Assembly (NCBI GenBank): GCA_963697365.1
Contig: CAVONT010000002.1
Span: 62,001-126,000 of the forward strand
Source of the DNA: CAIXZV01 sp963697365
GTDB lineage: Bacteria; Chloroflexota; Limnocylindria; Limnocylindrales; CSP1-4
DNA length: 64,000 nucleotides
Reading direction: 5' to 3'
How positions within the stretch are numbered: the stretch's first letter is position 1; every line of letters begins with the position of its first letter. A program made the position numbers and the translations under genes. Positions 17,654-28,068 of the stretch are shown one piece after another. The notes beneath the pieces are model-generated. The model was given only the letters and a program-made list of their open reading frames with translations. It did no database searches and was not told the DNA's origin.

Positions 17654-18318
17654 ATGCCCGAGCCGACGTCCCGCTGGTCCCCCGCCGTCGTCCTCCCCCG
17701 CCTGCCCAAGCTGGTGCTGGGCCTGCTGCTGTTCGGCTCGGGATCGCGGTGATGGTCCAGGCCGACATGGGCCTCAGCCCGTGGGAGGTCTTCCACCAGG
17801 GCATCTCCCGCCTCACCGGCATCCCGCTGGGCACGGTGAGCATCCTCGTCGGCATCCCGATCCTTGCCGCCTGGTGGCCGCTGGGCGAGCGCCCGGGCGT
17901 GGGCACGGTGCTCAACATCCTGCTCATCGGCACGGCCACGAACGTCGGCATCGCCGTGATCCCGGCACCGGACGCCCTGGCGCTCCGGGTGGCGATGATG
18001 CTGGGCGGCGTGCTGACGATTGCGGTCGGGTCGGGGCTCTATCTCGCGTCCGACCTCGGCCCCGGTCCGCGCGACGGCCTGATGACCGGCCTCCACCTGC
18101 GGTTCGGCTGGTCCATCCGCCGTGCACGTACGGCGATCGAACTGAGCGTGCTCCTGCTCGGCTGGCTGATGGGCGGCACCGTGGGCCTGGGCACGGTGGT
18201 GTTCGCGCTGGGCATCGGGCCGCTGGTGCAGCTGGCGCTCAGGGTGTTCGACCGCGAGGGCCGGGTGTCGCGCAGGCGGCGAGTGGTGCTCGAGGCCGAG
18301 GGCGACATCGGCGACTAG
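17654..18318 (+). CDS. YczE/YitT-like integral membrane protein, one frame break
   Basis: About 221 residues with five or six predicted helices. Family features are the N-terminal helix LPKLVLGLLLFGSGIAVMVQ followed by ADMGLSPWEVFHQGIS, and LASDLGPGPRDGLMTGLHLR in the second half, both characteristic of the YczE/YyaS group of uncharacterised membrane proteins. ATG 17654 begins the protein; one missing G near 17740 shifts the frame, and the rest runs in the frame that has GTG/ATG near 17749. It follows the metallopeptidase by 36 bases on the same strand. Function of the family is unknown. Confidence 0.7.
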
Positions 18319-18632
18319 CGTCGAGCGTTCGCCCTACCGCCACCGGCCTGGCCGGGTCGCGGGGCCGTCCCTCGCCTGGCCGGGTCGCGGGGTCGCCCCT
18401 CGCCTGGCCGGGTCGCGGGGTCGTCCCTCGCCTGGCGGCTGAACGGGCGCTTGCGGGTCTCCAGCCACTCGCCGGGCGAACGACCTGGCGCCTGTGGGCT
18501 TCCGGAGCGTCGATTCTCTTCGCCGGGCGAGTCGTGGACAGTCGCCAAGCGCCGGTTCACTCTCCCAGCGAGTGCGGCCCGGGCGAATGCGGTCACAGCG
18601 AGTGCGTGCCCGGGCGAGTGCGTGCCCGGCGA
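18319..18632. other. Non-coding repeat-rich gap
   Basis: A 314-base convergent gap between the YczE-like gene and the ctaA-ctaB fusion. It contains the 28-bp tandem repeat listed separately and, after it, several copies of a GCCGGGCGA-like element and a doubled CGAGTGCGTGCCCGG motif (about 18598-18630). No gene was recognised. Confidence 0.6.
18347..18436. repeat. 28-bp tandem repeat, three full copies plus a stub
   Basis: Three consecutive 28-base units (starting CCTGGCCGGGTCGCGGGG and ending CCCTCG) differ only at one or two pyrimidine positions; a fourth copy stops after six bases. The period is not a multiple of three and the array is between genes, so it is not protein coding. It may form strong GC hairpins. 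Confidence 0.85.
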
Positions 18633-20610
<1,978 letters not shown>

Positions 20611-20810
20611 GGGCGGCGGATCTCGTCCTTGCGGCGGGCGTTGGGCACGGTGGACCGGGGACCTCGGGAAGGCAGGCGCCCATTCTACGCGGACCCGCCC
20701 GGACCGCCGTCTGCGCCCTGGCGACACCCGGGTGAAGGCCCGGGCGGGGGGCCGGACGGGGGGCCGGACGGACACCCCGGCGACACGCTCGACGGAGCCC
20801 GGCTACCCTG

Positions 20811-21776
20811 ATGGCGATGCGCCGCCTGCCTGCTGTCCGCGCCCTGCTCCTCGCCACGTCGCTGGCTGCCGTCGCCGCCTGCACGCCGGGTTCGGGGGCG
20901 CTGGGCACCCCGCCGGGCTGGTCGCAGGCGAGCCCGGACGCATCCGGCAAGGTGCCTGCGAAGTCGGCCACCGTCGTCCCCGTCATCATCAGCTCCCAGC
21001 CGGCGGTGGGCGAGAACCGCTTCCTGTTCTCGTTCCTCGACGCGGCCAAGAACCTGCCCGCCGCATCCCCGGAGCGAACGGCCTACGTCGCGTTCATCAA
21101 GCCGGGCGAGACGCAGCCCGGTCCGGCGACGCAGGCCACGTTCCTGTGGGCGATCGAGGGCTCACGCGGCGAGTACGTGCTGCCGGCCACGTTCGACACG
21201 CCGGGCGAATGGAAGGCCGTCTTCATCACCCAGGCACCTGACGGCCCCCAGGAGGCGATCGGCGTCGCCTTCAACGTGGTCGAGGATGGATCCGCCGTCG
21301 CCGTCGGTGAGAAGGCCATCTCGACGGACAACCCCACCGCCGCCGACGTGGGCGGCGACCTCAAGCAGATCTCGACCGACCTGGACCCCGATCCCCGCTT
21401 CTACCATCTCTCCGTTGCCGATGCCCTGGCCCAGGGCAAGCCATTCGTGCTCGTGTTCGCCACCCCGGCGTTCTGCCAGAGCTCCCAGTGCGCACCGACC
21501 CTCGACGGCGTCAAGAAGGCCGCCGACAAGGCGCCTGCGAAGGTCGCCTTCATCAACATCGAGCCGTACAAGATGACCAACACCGGCGGCAACCTCCAGC
21601 CGGTCCTCGACGCGAACAACCAGCTCCAGACCGTGGAGTCGGTGGACCAGTGGGGCATCCTGACCGAACCCTGGATCTACGCCGTGGACCGGAACGGGAT
21701 CGTGCGCTGGTCGTTCGAGGGTGCCGTGAGCGACGCGGAGCTCGAGGCGGCGATCAAGGACATCGCAGCGCGCTGA
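20811..21776 (+). CDS. Lipoprotein with thioredoxin-like C-terminal domain
   Basis: 321 residues. A lipoprotein signal (LLATSLAAVAACTPGSG) predicts membrane anchoring outside the cytoplasm. A beta-rich middle (about residues 55-165) precedes a thioredoxin-fold domain with FVLVFATPAFCQSSQCAPTL, where two Cys are separated by four residues rather than the usual two, and a conserved-looking WGILTEPWIYAVDRNGIV with the cis-Pro region. Next to, and divergent from, ctaA-ctaB, so a role in cytochrome-oxidase assembly similar in idea to Sco/TlpA proteins is plausible but not shown. Start ATG 20811; ATG 20817 is also possible. Confidence 0.7.
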   Translation: MAMRRLPAVRALLLATSLAAVAACTPGSGALGTPPGWSQASPDASGKVPAKSATVVPVIISSQPAVGENRFLFSFLDAAKNLPAASPERTAYVAFIKPGETQPGPATQATFLWAIEGSRGEYVLPATFDTPGEWKAVFITQAPDGPQEAIGVAFNVVEDGSAVAVGEKAISTDNPTAADVGGDLKQISTDLDPDPRFYHLSVADALAQGKPFVLVFATPAFCQSSQCAPTLDGVKKAADKAPAKVAFINIEPYKMTNTGGNLQPVLDANNQLQTVESVDQWGILTEPWIYAVDRNGIVRWSFEGAVSDAELEAAIKDIAAR

Positions 21777-21798
21777 ACGACGCGTGCCGCGGCGACCC

Positions 21799-22209
21799 TC
21801 ACGGCCCCGGCGCGTCCTCCACCCGGTGGACCACCAGCAGACCCCCCTCCTCCCGGAATGAAACCCGGACCGCCGCGCCGGTGGCCATGTGCTCGGCCAG
21901 GTGGGACGGCGGGAACTCCACGGCGTTGTCCAGGAGCCCGACGGTGAACGCGATCTCGGTGCCGGCGTCCGTCCTGAGGACGAAGCCACGGACCTTCGCG
22001 AGGCCCTCGGTGTCGACCTTGATCACCTGGCCGTCGACGGGCGACGCGAGCAGCGCCGCAGCCGCGCTGGCTGCCACCAGGTCGACCTGCCCTTCGGGCT
22101 CTGCGCAGCCGGCCACGGCCCCGGCGAGCGCCAGGCAGAGGCAGGCCACCAGGGTGCGGACGCCTGCGGCGACCGGGAGCGGGGGCCGGGGGGACGCCGG
22201 ACCCCTCAC
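21799..22209 (-). CDS. Small lipoprotein of unknown function
   Basis: 136 residues. Signal and lipobox ACLCLALAGAVAGCAEPEG predict a lipid-anchored protein. The mature part is a small beta domain (GQVIKVDTEGLAKVRGFVLR, then AAVRVSFREEGGLLVVHRVE), which looks OB-fold-like but has no firm family. GTG 22209 overlaps the pyrE stop by four bases (GTGA), so it is co-translated with pyrE although no link to pyrimidine synthesis is obvious. It is convergent with the thioredoxin-like lipoprotein gene. Confidence 0.6.
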   Translation of the reverse strand: MRGPASPRPPLPVAAGVRTLVACLCLALAGAVAGCAEPEGQVDLVAASAAAALLASPVDGQVIKVDTEGLAKVRGFVLRTDAGTEIAFTVGLLDNAVEFPPSHLAEHMATGAAVRVSFREEGGLLVVHRVEDAPGP

Positions 22210-22880
22210 GCTGGAGCCAGTCCCGTTCCCGAGCTCCCCGGCTTGACCGCGACCGAACCGCCGGCACACATCGGGCACTCGGCCGGGTCCCACGTCGGCA
22301 GCTCAAGGCGCCACAACGAGCGGAGCGGGTACACGCGACCCGTCGAGGGCGAGGTGAGCGACGCCCTCCCGCCACCCCGGTCCACGATGACGGCGCACTC
22401 CACGATCTCGCCGCCCAGCGCCTCCACCGCGGGGATCATCGCGAGCAGCGAGCCGCCGGTGGTGAGGATGTCGTCAACCAGGAGCACCCGCTCGCCCTTC
22501 GCGATCGTGAAGCCGCGGCGGAACTCGCGCCGGGTTCCCTCCTGCCCCGCAACCTCCTCGGCGAAGATGGCGCGGACGCCCAACTGGCGGCCCGTCTCGA
22601 AGGCCAGCATCACACCGCCCGTCGTGGGCCCGGCGACCAGGTCCACGTCCGCGGAGCCGTCCGGGTTGCGACTGGCGGCGGCCCAGAAGGCACACAGCTC
22701 GCTCGTCGCGGCCGGATCCTGGAGCACCTGGAACTTCTCCACGTAGGCGTTGCTGTGGCGGCCGCTCTTGAGCGCGAAGTGGCCCTCGCGCAGGGCGCCG
22801 CTCGCGCGGAACAGGGCCTCGGTGCGCTCGGCGATCGCGCGCCGTGCCGTCTCGTCCAGGGTGCGTCGGAGGGTGGTCAT
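22206..22880 (-). CDS. pyrE: Orotate phosphoribosyltransferase
   Basis: Joins orotate to PRPP, giving OMP, the fifth step of UMP synthesis. 224 residues. GHFALKSGRHSNAYVEKFQV at the N-terminus, LVAGPTTGGVMLAFE, and the PRPP-binding VLLVDDILTTGGSL are all present. A C-terminal extension has CPMCAGG, as in other long PyrE proteins, and might bind a metal. ATG 22880. The other pyr genes are at 24.7-26.8 kb (pyrD, pyrK) and 49.2-52.2 kb (pyrR, B, C), so the pathway is split. A lipoprotein gene overlaps its stop. Confidence 0.93.
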   Translation of the reverse strand: MTTLRRTLDETARRAIAERTEALFRASGALREGHFALKSGRHSNAYVEKFQVLQDPAATSELCAFWAAASRNPDGSADVDLVAGPTTGGVMLAFETGRQLGVRAIFAEEVAGQEGTRREFRRGFTIAKGERVLLVDDILTTGGSLLAMIPAVEALGGEIVECAVIVDRGGGRASLTSPSTGRVYPLRSLWRLELPTWDPAECPMCAGGSVAVKPGSSGTGLAPA

Positions 22881-22985
22881 CGTCCGCGAATTCTAGGTGA
22901 GCCCGGCCCGGCACGTGCCTGGGCCAGCGGCGGCCCGGCGACGGCCGACGGCGGCCGACACCCGGCCGGCGCCAAGGGCGGATCC

Positions 22986-23153
22986 CATCCGCACAAAGAT
23001 GAACGTGGCGCCCCTATTCTCGTGAGAATGAAACGCGGGCCGTTCGCGCAGGAGTCGGCCGACGCAGTCGGTGTTCGGCGAAGAACCTCCGCGCGTCGAA
23101 GCCGGGTTCGATCCGCACAAGGATGAACGGCCGGTTCCATCCCCGAGCGAATG
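22986..23153. repeat. Four short dyads, CATCC-N6-GGATG type (left cluster)
   Basis: Four 16-18-base elements with five-base arms and a six-base spacer occur at 22986-23001, 23015-23030, 23110-23125 and 23138-23153, mostly followed by AA. Arms vary (CATCC/AGATG, TATTC/GAATG, GATCC/GGATG, CATCC/GAATG) but the 5-6-5 layout is constant. They fill the 396-base gap upstream of pyrE and downstream of the META lipoprotein; I see no gene in this gap. Confidence 0.65.
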
Positions 23154-23212
23154 AAGTCTGGTGGTGGGTGCAGCGTCGGCCCTCGCGGCATCGGGGATGA
23201 TCCGGGAACGCG

Positions 23213-23242
23213 AAGGCGCCCCGGCAATGCCCAGGGCGCCTT
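23213..23242 (-). terminator. Intrinsic-type hairpin after the META lipoprotein gene
   Basis: On the minus strand a perfect 9-bp stem (AAGGCGCCC with GGGCGCCTT) around a 12-base loop begins 35 bases beyond the META gene stop. Only a short, mixed T stretch follows, so termination strength is uncertain. Confidence 0.5.
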
Positions 23243-23276
23243 GGAGGTTGGCGAGGGCCGGTCGGGGCCCTGTGGC

Positions 23277-24098
23277 TCAGCTCTGCGTCCCGGTGAAGGT
23301 CAGCGAGGTGCCGTTCGCGCCGGTCAGCGTCAGGACGTTCCCGTCGATGGTGTACGGGACCTCGCCCTGGAGCACGCCGCTCATGACGGTCTCGACCTCG
23401 CCGCCCGGGCCCTCGCAAAGCATCATCGTCATCATCAGCGGGCCGAAGGTCAGCGCGGTGTCGCTGATCTCGACCTCGCCGCCGCCCGTGTTGCAGCCGA
23501 ACGCCACGTTGGCCCGGCCGTCCACGATCTGGATCGTGGCCGTGACGCCGGCAGGCACCGAGGACGCCGCATTCGCGTCGCTGATGCCGGTGAGCGTCCA
23601 GGTGGTGTCCTCGATGGAGGCGTCGGGGTTGGCGGTCGCCTCGTCGGTCAGCGTCAGCGTGGTGTCTCCGTTGACGAGCGTGAGCGTGGTCCCGTCAAGC
23701 GAGACCGTGGCGCCGTTGAGCAGGGTCGCGAGCCACTGGTCCTGGTCCATGAGGGACACGGGGTCGCAGGCCATCTCCGTCATGAACAGCGCGCCGGTGG
23801 TCATCACGCCATCCACGACCTTGTAGTCGCCACCCAGCCGGTTGCAGCCGCCCGATCCCGAGACCGCGGCGTCGTCAAACGAGAGCGTGATCCTGCCGGG
23901 ATCCGCAGGCGAGGACGGGGCCGCATTCTGGCCGACCCAGGAGGTGCCGGCGAGGTTGCCGTCCGTTGCCCCGTCGGGCGGCGCGGTGGGCTCGGGGGCG
24001 ACGGGGGTGGGCTGGGGCGTCGGGGAGGCGGCGCCACCTCCACAGGCCGCGAGGGCCAAGGTGGCGACGGTGGCCAGGACGATGAGGCGGGAGCGCAT
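23277..24098 (-). CDS. Lipoprotein with two META (HslJ-like) domains
   Basis: 273 residues. Lipobox LATVATLALAACGGG predicts an anchored, extracytoplasmic protein; a Pro/Thr linker follows. Two META-type beta domains come next: the first (about residues 47-150) has LAGTSWVGQN, GSGGCNRLGGDYKVVDG and MTEMACDP; the second (about 158-273) has IEDTTWTLTGI, VAFGCNTGGGEVEI and MMMLCEGPGGE. The paired Cys of each domain are conserved. ATG 24098 follows AAGGTGAT. META domains are linked to heat or drug stress resistance in HslJ, but the role here is unknown. The gene is flanked on both sides by copies of a short dyad repeat. Confidence 0.8.
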   Translation of the reverse strand: MRSRLIVLATVATLALAACGGGAASPTPQPTPVAPEPTAPPDGATDGNLAGTSWVGQNAAPSSPADPGRITLSFDDAAVSGSGGCNRLGGDYKVVDGVMTTGALFMTEMACDPVSLMDQDQWLATLLNGATVSLDGTTLTLVNGDTTLTLTDEATANPDASIEDTTWTLTGISDANAASSVPAGVTATIQIVDGRANVAFGCNTGGGEVEISDTALTFGPLMMTMMLCEGPGGEVETVMSGVLQGEVPYTIDGNVLTLTGANGTSLTFTGTQS

Positions 24099-24266
24099 GG
24101 GATCACCTTGGGAGTGTCGGGTTGGGCGGCCAGGCCGCCGCGGGATGCCCACCTGACGCACCGGGCACGCGGACAGTTCCGCTGCCGTCGACGCAAGCTG
24201 CCCCGCCCACCATGCAGGCTCCGCTCCCGCCCGACGATCACCCCTGCGGAACGGATCCGGCGTCGT

Positions 24267-24409
24267 CATCCGCGTGAGGATGAGATCGGCCAGCATCGTG
24301 CGCGAGTCACGCACCGAAGCTCGACCTCAGGCACGGGCCTCCGCACGTCGGGCTCGGAAACCATCCACAGGGGGATGCGTGCGCCCGAACCATCCCCGCA
24401 GGGTTCAGA
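24267..24409. repeat. Three more CATCC-N6-GGATG dyads (right cluster)
   Basis: The same 5-6-5 element occurs at 24267-24282 (CATCC/GGATG), 24362-24377 (CATCC/GGATG) and, degenerate, at 24391-24406. They lie in the 355-base gap upstream of the META gene and downstream of the DUF1294 gene. Nothing else was recognised in this gap. Confidence 0.6.
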
Positions 24410-24453
24410 GGAGCCTTGGGGCGCGTCGATGGTCCGGGACCGACGCCATTCCC

Positions 24454-24723
24454 CTACCTCACCAGCGCGACGATGAGGATCGCGATCCAGAGCGCCGTCG
24501 CGAGCGACTGCACGATCCAGAACGAGCGGTGCTGCGTCTTGTGACGCATGACGAAGAACACGATCCACGCGCCGGCGAACCCACCCAGGAAGTTCATGAT
24601 CCACAGCGTCCGCTCGCGGATCCGGCGGGCGCCGCGCCGGGCGGCGGTCTTGTCGTAGGCGTAGGCGGCAGCCGTGACGACGTTGATCACGAGCAGCCAG
24701 GGCAGCAGGATCTGCAGCAGCAT
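24454..24723 (-). CDS. DUF1294 small membrane protein
   Basis: 89 residues, two or three membrane helices. Typical DUF1294 signatures: AYAYDKTAARRGARRIRE, then LWIMNFLGGFAGAWI and MRHKTQHRSFWIVQ. ATG 24723 overlaps the pyrD stop (TGATG), so it is the last gene of the pyrK-pyrD transcript. Family function is unknown. Confidence 0.85.
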   Translation of the reverse strand: MLLQILLPWLLVINVVTAAAYAYDKTAARRGARRIRERTLWIMNFLGGFAGAWIVFFVMRHKTQHRSFWIVQSLATALWIAILIVALVR

Positions 24724-25719
24724 CAGCGGGCGTACTCCGCGCCGCGGGTCGAGGGCGGCGATGGCTTGTCGGGGAGCGCGGTTCCGACCAGGTCCCGCAC
24801 GGACGCCAGTCCGCGGGCCCGGCAGGCGTCGGCAAGCTCATCGGCCAGGCGCACCGGCAGCATCGGATCGGCCAGGGCCGCCACCCCGATCCCGACGGCG
24901 CTCGCACCGGCCGCGAGCATGTCCAGGACATCGTCCAGCGAGCTGATCCCGCCGATGCCGATGACTGGCACATCCACGACCTGGGCGACCTCCCACACGA
25001 TGCGCAGGGCGACCGGCCGCAGGGCCGGTCCGCAGATGCCGCCGTACTCCGAGCCGAGCGCCGGGCCGCGCCGGTCCGGGGCAAGGGCGAGCCCCGGGAG
25101 CGTGTTCACGGCCGACACGGCGTCGGCGCCGGCGTCCACGACCGCACGCGCGATCGCCCGCACGTCCGTTGCGGCGGGCGTGAGCTTGGCGATCAGCGGC
25201 AGGTCGCAGGCACGGCGCACGGCCCCCACCACGCTCGCGGCGGCCCCGGCATCGAGCCCGAAGGCGTTCCCGCGGCCCCCGCTGGAGCAGGAGAGGTTCA
25301 CCTCGACGCCCGCCAGGCCGGGCACGCCCTCGAGACGGCGCGCCGCCTCGCCATAGTCCGAGGCAGCGTCGCCGCAGAGGTTGAGGATCACCGGGATCGG
25401 CCAGCTCGCCCACGTCGCGGCGTAGCGGTCCAGCACGAGGTCGAGGCCGATGTTCTGGGGGCCGGTGCCCATCAGCAGGCCCGCGGGCACCTCCACGGTC
25501 CGAGGCGCGGCGTGGCCTGCCCGCGGGCGGAGCGAGGTGCCACGGGTGACCAGCCCGCCGAGGCGTCCAAGGTCCACCATGTCGGCGACCTCGACGCCGT
25601 AGCCGAACGGCCCGGCCGCCACGAGCACCGGGTTCGCGCAGGACGAGCCCGTTGCCGAGATCCACCGCGAGGTCCACGGGGCGCCCGCCCAGCGCATCGA
25701 GCGCGAGGCCGGACGACAC
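24723..25719 (-). CDS. pyrD: Dihydroorotate dehydrogenase catalytic subunit (class 1B), one frame break
   Basis: FMN enzyme oxidising dihydroorotate to orotate. Family motifs: NPVLVAAGPFGYGVEV, LVTRGTSLRPRAGH, LNLCGDAASDYGEA, VEVNLSCSSGG (class 1 catalytic Cys region), LIAKLTPAATDVRAIA, AVSAVNTLPGLAL, and the FMN-binding VIGIGGISSLDDVLDM. The first 27 or so residues (GLALDALGGRPVDLAVDLGN) are in another frame; one extra base near 25643 explains this. GTG 25719 has CAGGAG nine bases upstream, but a longer N-terminus from an ATG near 25850 is possible. PyrK, its NAD-linked partner, is encoded just upstream, so this should be the PyrDK heterotetramer type. Confidence 0.9.
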
Positions 25720-25897
25720 TGCTGTGTCTCCTGCGGCACTCGGCGCCGCGCCGGTCCGTCGGACGGAGCCCTGCGCCGCGAGGGGCGACACCCTCGGGCC
25801 CGGCGAGGAGATCGCGGGCTTGACCTTGCGCACGGTAGGTGTGCGCATGGCTCTCGCGACGTTGGCGCGACGCTTCGCCTTCACGTGGACGGCCCCT

Positions 25898-26761
25898 TCA
25901 CGCGGGCTCTCCCCACGCGAGCTCGTCAGCGGCGAAGACCGGCCCCTCGCGGCAGACCCGCTGCGCACTCCCCGAGGAACCCGGCACCGCGCAGCCCTGG
26001 CAGGTGCCCGCGGCGCACCCGATGGACTGGGCGAGGGCAACCTGGAGGAAGCTCTTGCGGCGGGCCTCTGACGAGCCTGGCGCCGGCGGCCTGCCTCCCC
26101 CGCGCTTGCGGCCCAGGGTGGCCACGCCGAGCCGGCCACGACGGCCCTCGGCAAGCTGGGCGAGTCGTCCCAGCAGGGCAGGCGGCCCGGCGGCGAACGA
26201 CTGGTCCGCCCAGCCCTCGTAGTCCATCACGAGGTCCGCGACGGGTCCACGGTTGCCCAGGGACCCATCGTCGGTGGCGACGACGTATTCGACTTCGTCA
26301 GGCAGCAGGCTCGACGGGTAGACCTCGCCCGCCGTCCGGGCCCCGTACAGGAGGACGACCGAGCGCACATCCCGGATCGCCTCGTCGATGAGGAGGCGCA
26401 GCGCGGCGATCCCCGGACCTTCGGCGACGAGCAGCAGGTGGCGGGACCGGGCGTCCACCTCGAACGGGCGCCCCAGCGGGCCCGCCAGGTCTGCGCGATC
26501 CCCCGGACGCAGCGACCGTGCCCACGCTCCGGCCGCGAGCGACGCAGCCGGCACCTGGAGCGTCAGCGTGCCTGACGCGGCGTCGATGGTGACCAGGGGG
26601 TACGGACGCCGGAGCGGCAGACCGCCCGCTTCCACGGTGCGGACGTGCACGTACTGGCCGGCGCGCGCCCCCGATGCCACGGCGGGGGCGTACCAGGACT
26701 GCAGCCACTGGCCGGGCAGGATCTCGCGGGTCTCGAGGAGCTCCGCGCCGGTGAGCCGCAT
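25898..26761 (-). CDS. pyrK: Dihydroorotate dehydrogenase electron-transfer subunit
   Basis: FAD and [2Fe-2S] subunit passing electrons from PyrD to NAD. 287 residues. Ferredoxin-reductase fold: GQYVHVRTVEAGGLPLRRPY (FAD), LLLVAEGPGIAALRLLID (NAD-binding), and C-terminal cysteines CAAGTCQGC followed by a fourth in QRVC, matching the PyrK cluster pattern. Between the two parts is an extra Arg/Gly/Pro-rich stretch (GRKRGGGRPPAPGSSEARRK), not usual in PyrK. The gap to pyrD is 178 bases, longer than elsewhere in this operon. It is preceded after 21 bases by an acidic protein gene. Confidence 0.85.
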   Translation of the reverse strand: MRLTGAELLETREILPGQWLQSWYAPAVASGARAGQYVHVRTVEAGGLPLRRPYPLVTIDAASGTLTLQVPAASLAAGAWARSLRPGDRADLAGPLGRPFEVDARSRHLLLVAEGPGIAALRLLIDEAIRDVRSVVLLYGARTAGEVYPSSLLPDEVEYVVATDDGSLGNRGPVADLVMDYEGWADQSFAAGPPALLGRLAQLAEGRRGRLGVATLGRKRGGGRPPAPGSSEARRKSFLQVALAQSIGCAAGTCQGCAVPGSSGSAQRVCREGPVFAADELAWGEPA

Positions 26762-26782
26762 GGGTGCCGGGGTTGGGAACCG

Positions 26783-27691
26783 CTAGGAGCGGCCCTCCTC
26801 CTTGACCTTGTCCTCGTCCTCGCCTTCGTCTTCGCCCTCGTCCTCGTCCTCATCGGCGTCCGCCTCGGGCGCGACGCTCGGGAAGGCCTCGGCGAGCGCG
26901 TCGGCGAGGTCACCGAAGATGTCGGTCGGGTCGTAGAACTGGACGATGTCCTCGGGCGCGATGAGCTGCTTCCACTCGCCCGTGTCGTCATCGGGGATGA
27001 CCTCGGCGCGGAATGTGCCACCTGCGGTGTACACCAGCCGCTCGTCCTCGTCGTCCACGATGACGAAGTCGCCGAGCTTGTCCGCGAGGCGTGCCGCTGT
27101 CTCCTCGAACAGGTCGATCAACCGCGCCTCGCTGGCCTGGCTGCGCTCCTGGAAGTCAAGGGCGAGGTTGTACATGGCCGCGGCAGCCGATTCCTCGTCG
27201 ACGGCATCGGCGACCGGGACCTGGCCCGCTGCCCACTCGTCGGCGGCCGACGCGTACCCGGCGTCCTCGCCGAGCCCGAAGGTCTCCTCGGGCGAGATGC
27301 CGGCGGTCTCGAGCAGCTCGTCGGTGGCCGTGGGCTGAGGCGCCATGCCGGCCGCCTCGCGGGCGGCCTCGGCGAACGCCTGGTAGATCTCGGCCGGGTT
27401 GAACAGCTCAACGAGCTCGGCGGCGGTCTCGACGATCTCGGTCTCGGACACCCACTCACCCGTGTCGGCATCCTCGTACCGCGAGCGCACGCGGAACGTG
27501 CAGTCCGGGGCGACCGAGAGGTAGTCAGGGTCATCGTCGATCAGGGTCAGGCCGCCCAGACCGCGGATCCGGTCACGGTTGCGGTCCATGAACTTCGCGA
27601 GCTGCTCGGTGGCCTGGACCACGTAGTCCGTCCGCTCCAGGGCGGCGTCGCCGGCCAGCTCGCCGAGCATGTCGTTGCGGCTCACGTCCAT
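26783..27691 (-). CDS. Acidic protein with an internally duplicated domain, function unknown
   Basis: 302 residues, not recognised. Two similar blocks are visible: about residues 42-112 (LTLIDDDPDYLSVAPDC, FRVRSRYEDADTGEWVSET, ELFNPAEIYQAFAEAARE) and about 205-272 (FVIVDDEDERLVYTAGGTFR, DDDTGEWKQLIAPEDIV, FYDPTDIFGDLADALAE). The repeat pattern is a beta hairpin pair with DTGEW, then a helix after an [F/Y][N/D]P motif. The C-terminus is a run of Asp/Glu (about 25 residues) with few Lys. No signal or membrane segment. It sits between a small ferredoxin-like-fold gene and pyrK in one minus-strand run. It might be a binding scaffold. Confidence 0.65.
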   Translation of the reverse strand: MDVSRNDMLGELAGDAALERTDYVVQATEQLAKFMDRNRDRIRGLGGLTLIDDDPDYLSVAPDCTFRVRSRYEDADTGEWVSETEIVETAAELVELFNPAEIYQAFAEAAREAAGMAPQPTATDELLETAGISPEETFGLGEDAGYASAADEWAAGQVPVADAVDEESAAAAMYNLALDFQERSQASEARLIDLFEETAARLADKLGDFVIVDDEDERLVYTAGGTFRAEVIPDDDTGEWKQLIAPEDIVQFYDPTDIFGDLADALAEAFPSVAPEADADEDEDEGEDEGEDEDKVKEEGRS

Positions 27692-27704
27692 GGCGCTGCC
27701 TCCC

Positions 27705-28031
27705 TTACCCGTGGTACTCGAGGTCCGGTCCGAGTCGCTCTCGGAGGAACATCGAATGATGACGCTCGAACATCCACTCCCCCGCCCGGTGGCCCAGCGC
27801 GCGGGTTGCCTCGTCGGCCTCCAGCTTGTCCAGGGTCCCGTAGTCGGGGAGATCGAACATGATGACGTTGTCGAAGTCCCAGCCGTGGGCGACGTTGTAC
27901 CAGCCCAGGAACTTGATCCCGAACTTCTCCTCGTACTCCTTGACCTGGCGCGGGAACAGGGTCTTCATGAAGAACTTGAAGAACGGGTCACGGCCGCGAC
28001 GGACGGAGAAGTAGGTCGCCAAGACGGGCAA
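27705..28031 (-). CDS. Small NIPSNAP/EthD-like protein
   Basis: 108 residues with a probable dimeric alpha/beta-barrel fold: an N-terminal strand (LATYFSVRRGRDP), central FLGWYNVAHGWDFDNVIMFD and LPDYGTLDKLEADEATR, and His-rich WMFERHHSMFLRERLG at the C-terminus. The arrangement resembles NIPSNAP, EthD or Dabb stress-response proteins but the exact family is not certain. TTG 28031 has GGAGG about ten bases upstream. It is followed 13 bases on by the acidic duplicated protein and is probably in the pyrK-pyrD transcript. Confidence 0.55.
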   Translation of the reverse strand: MPVLATYFSVRRGRDPFFKFFMKTLFPRQVKEYEEKFGIKFLGWYNVAHGWDFDNVIMFDLPDYGTLDKLEADEATRALGHRAGEWMFERHHSMFLRERLGPDLEYHG

Positions 28032-28068
28032 AGTGTGCGGTCCTCCCGGGCAGGCTGGGTGTTGTGGC

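Noticed and set aside
18347..18436. Tandem 28-bp units considered as a CRISPR array
   Set aside because: Units are directly adjacent with no unique spacers, and no cas gene is in the window.
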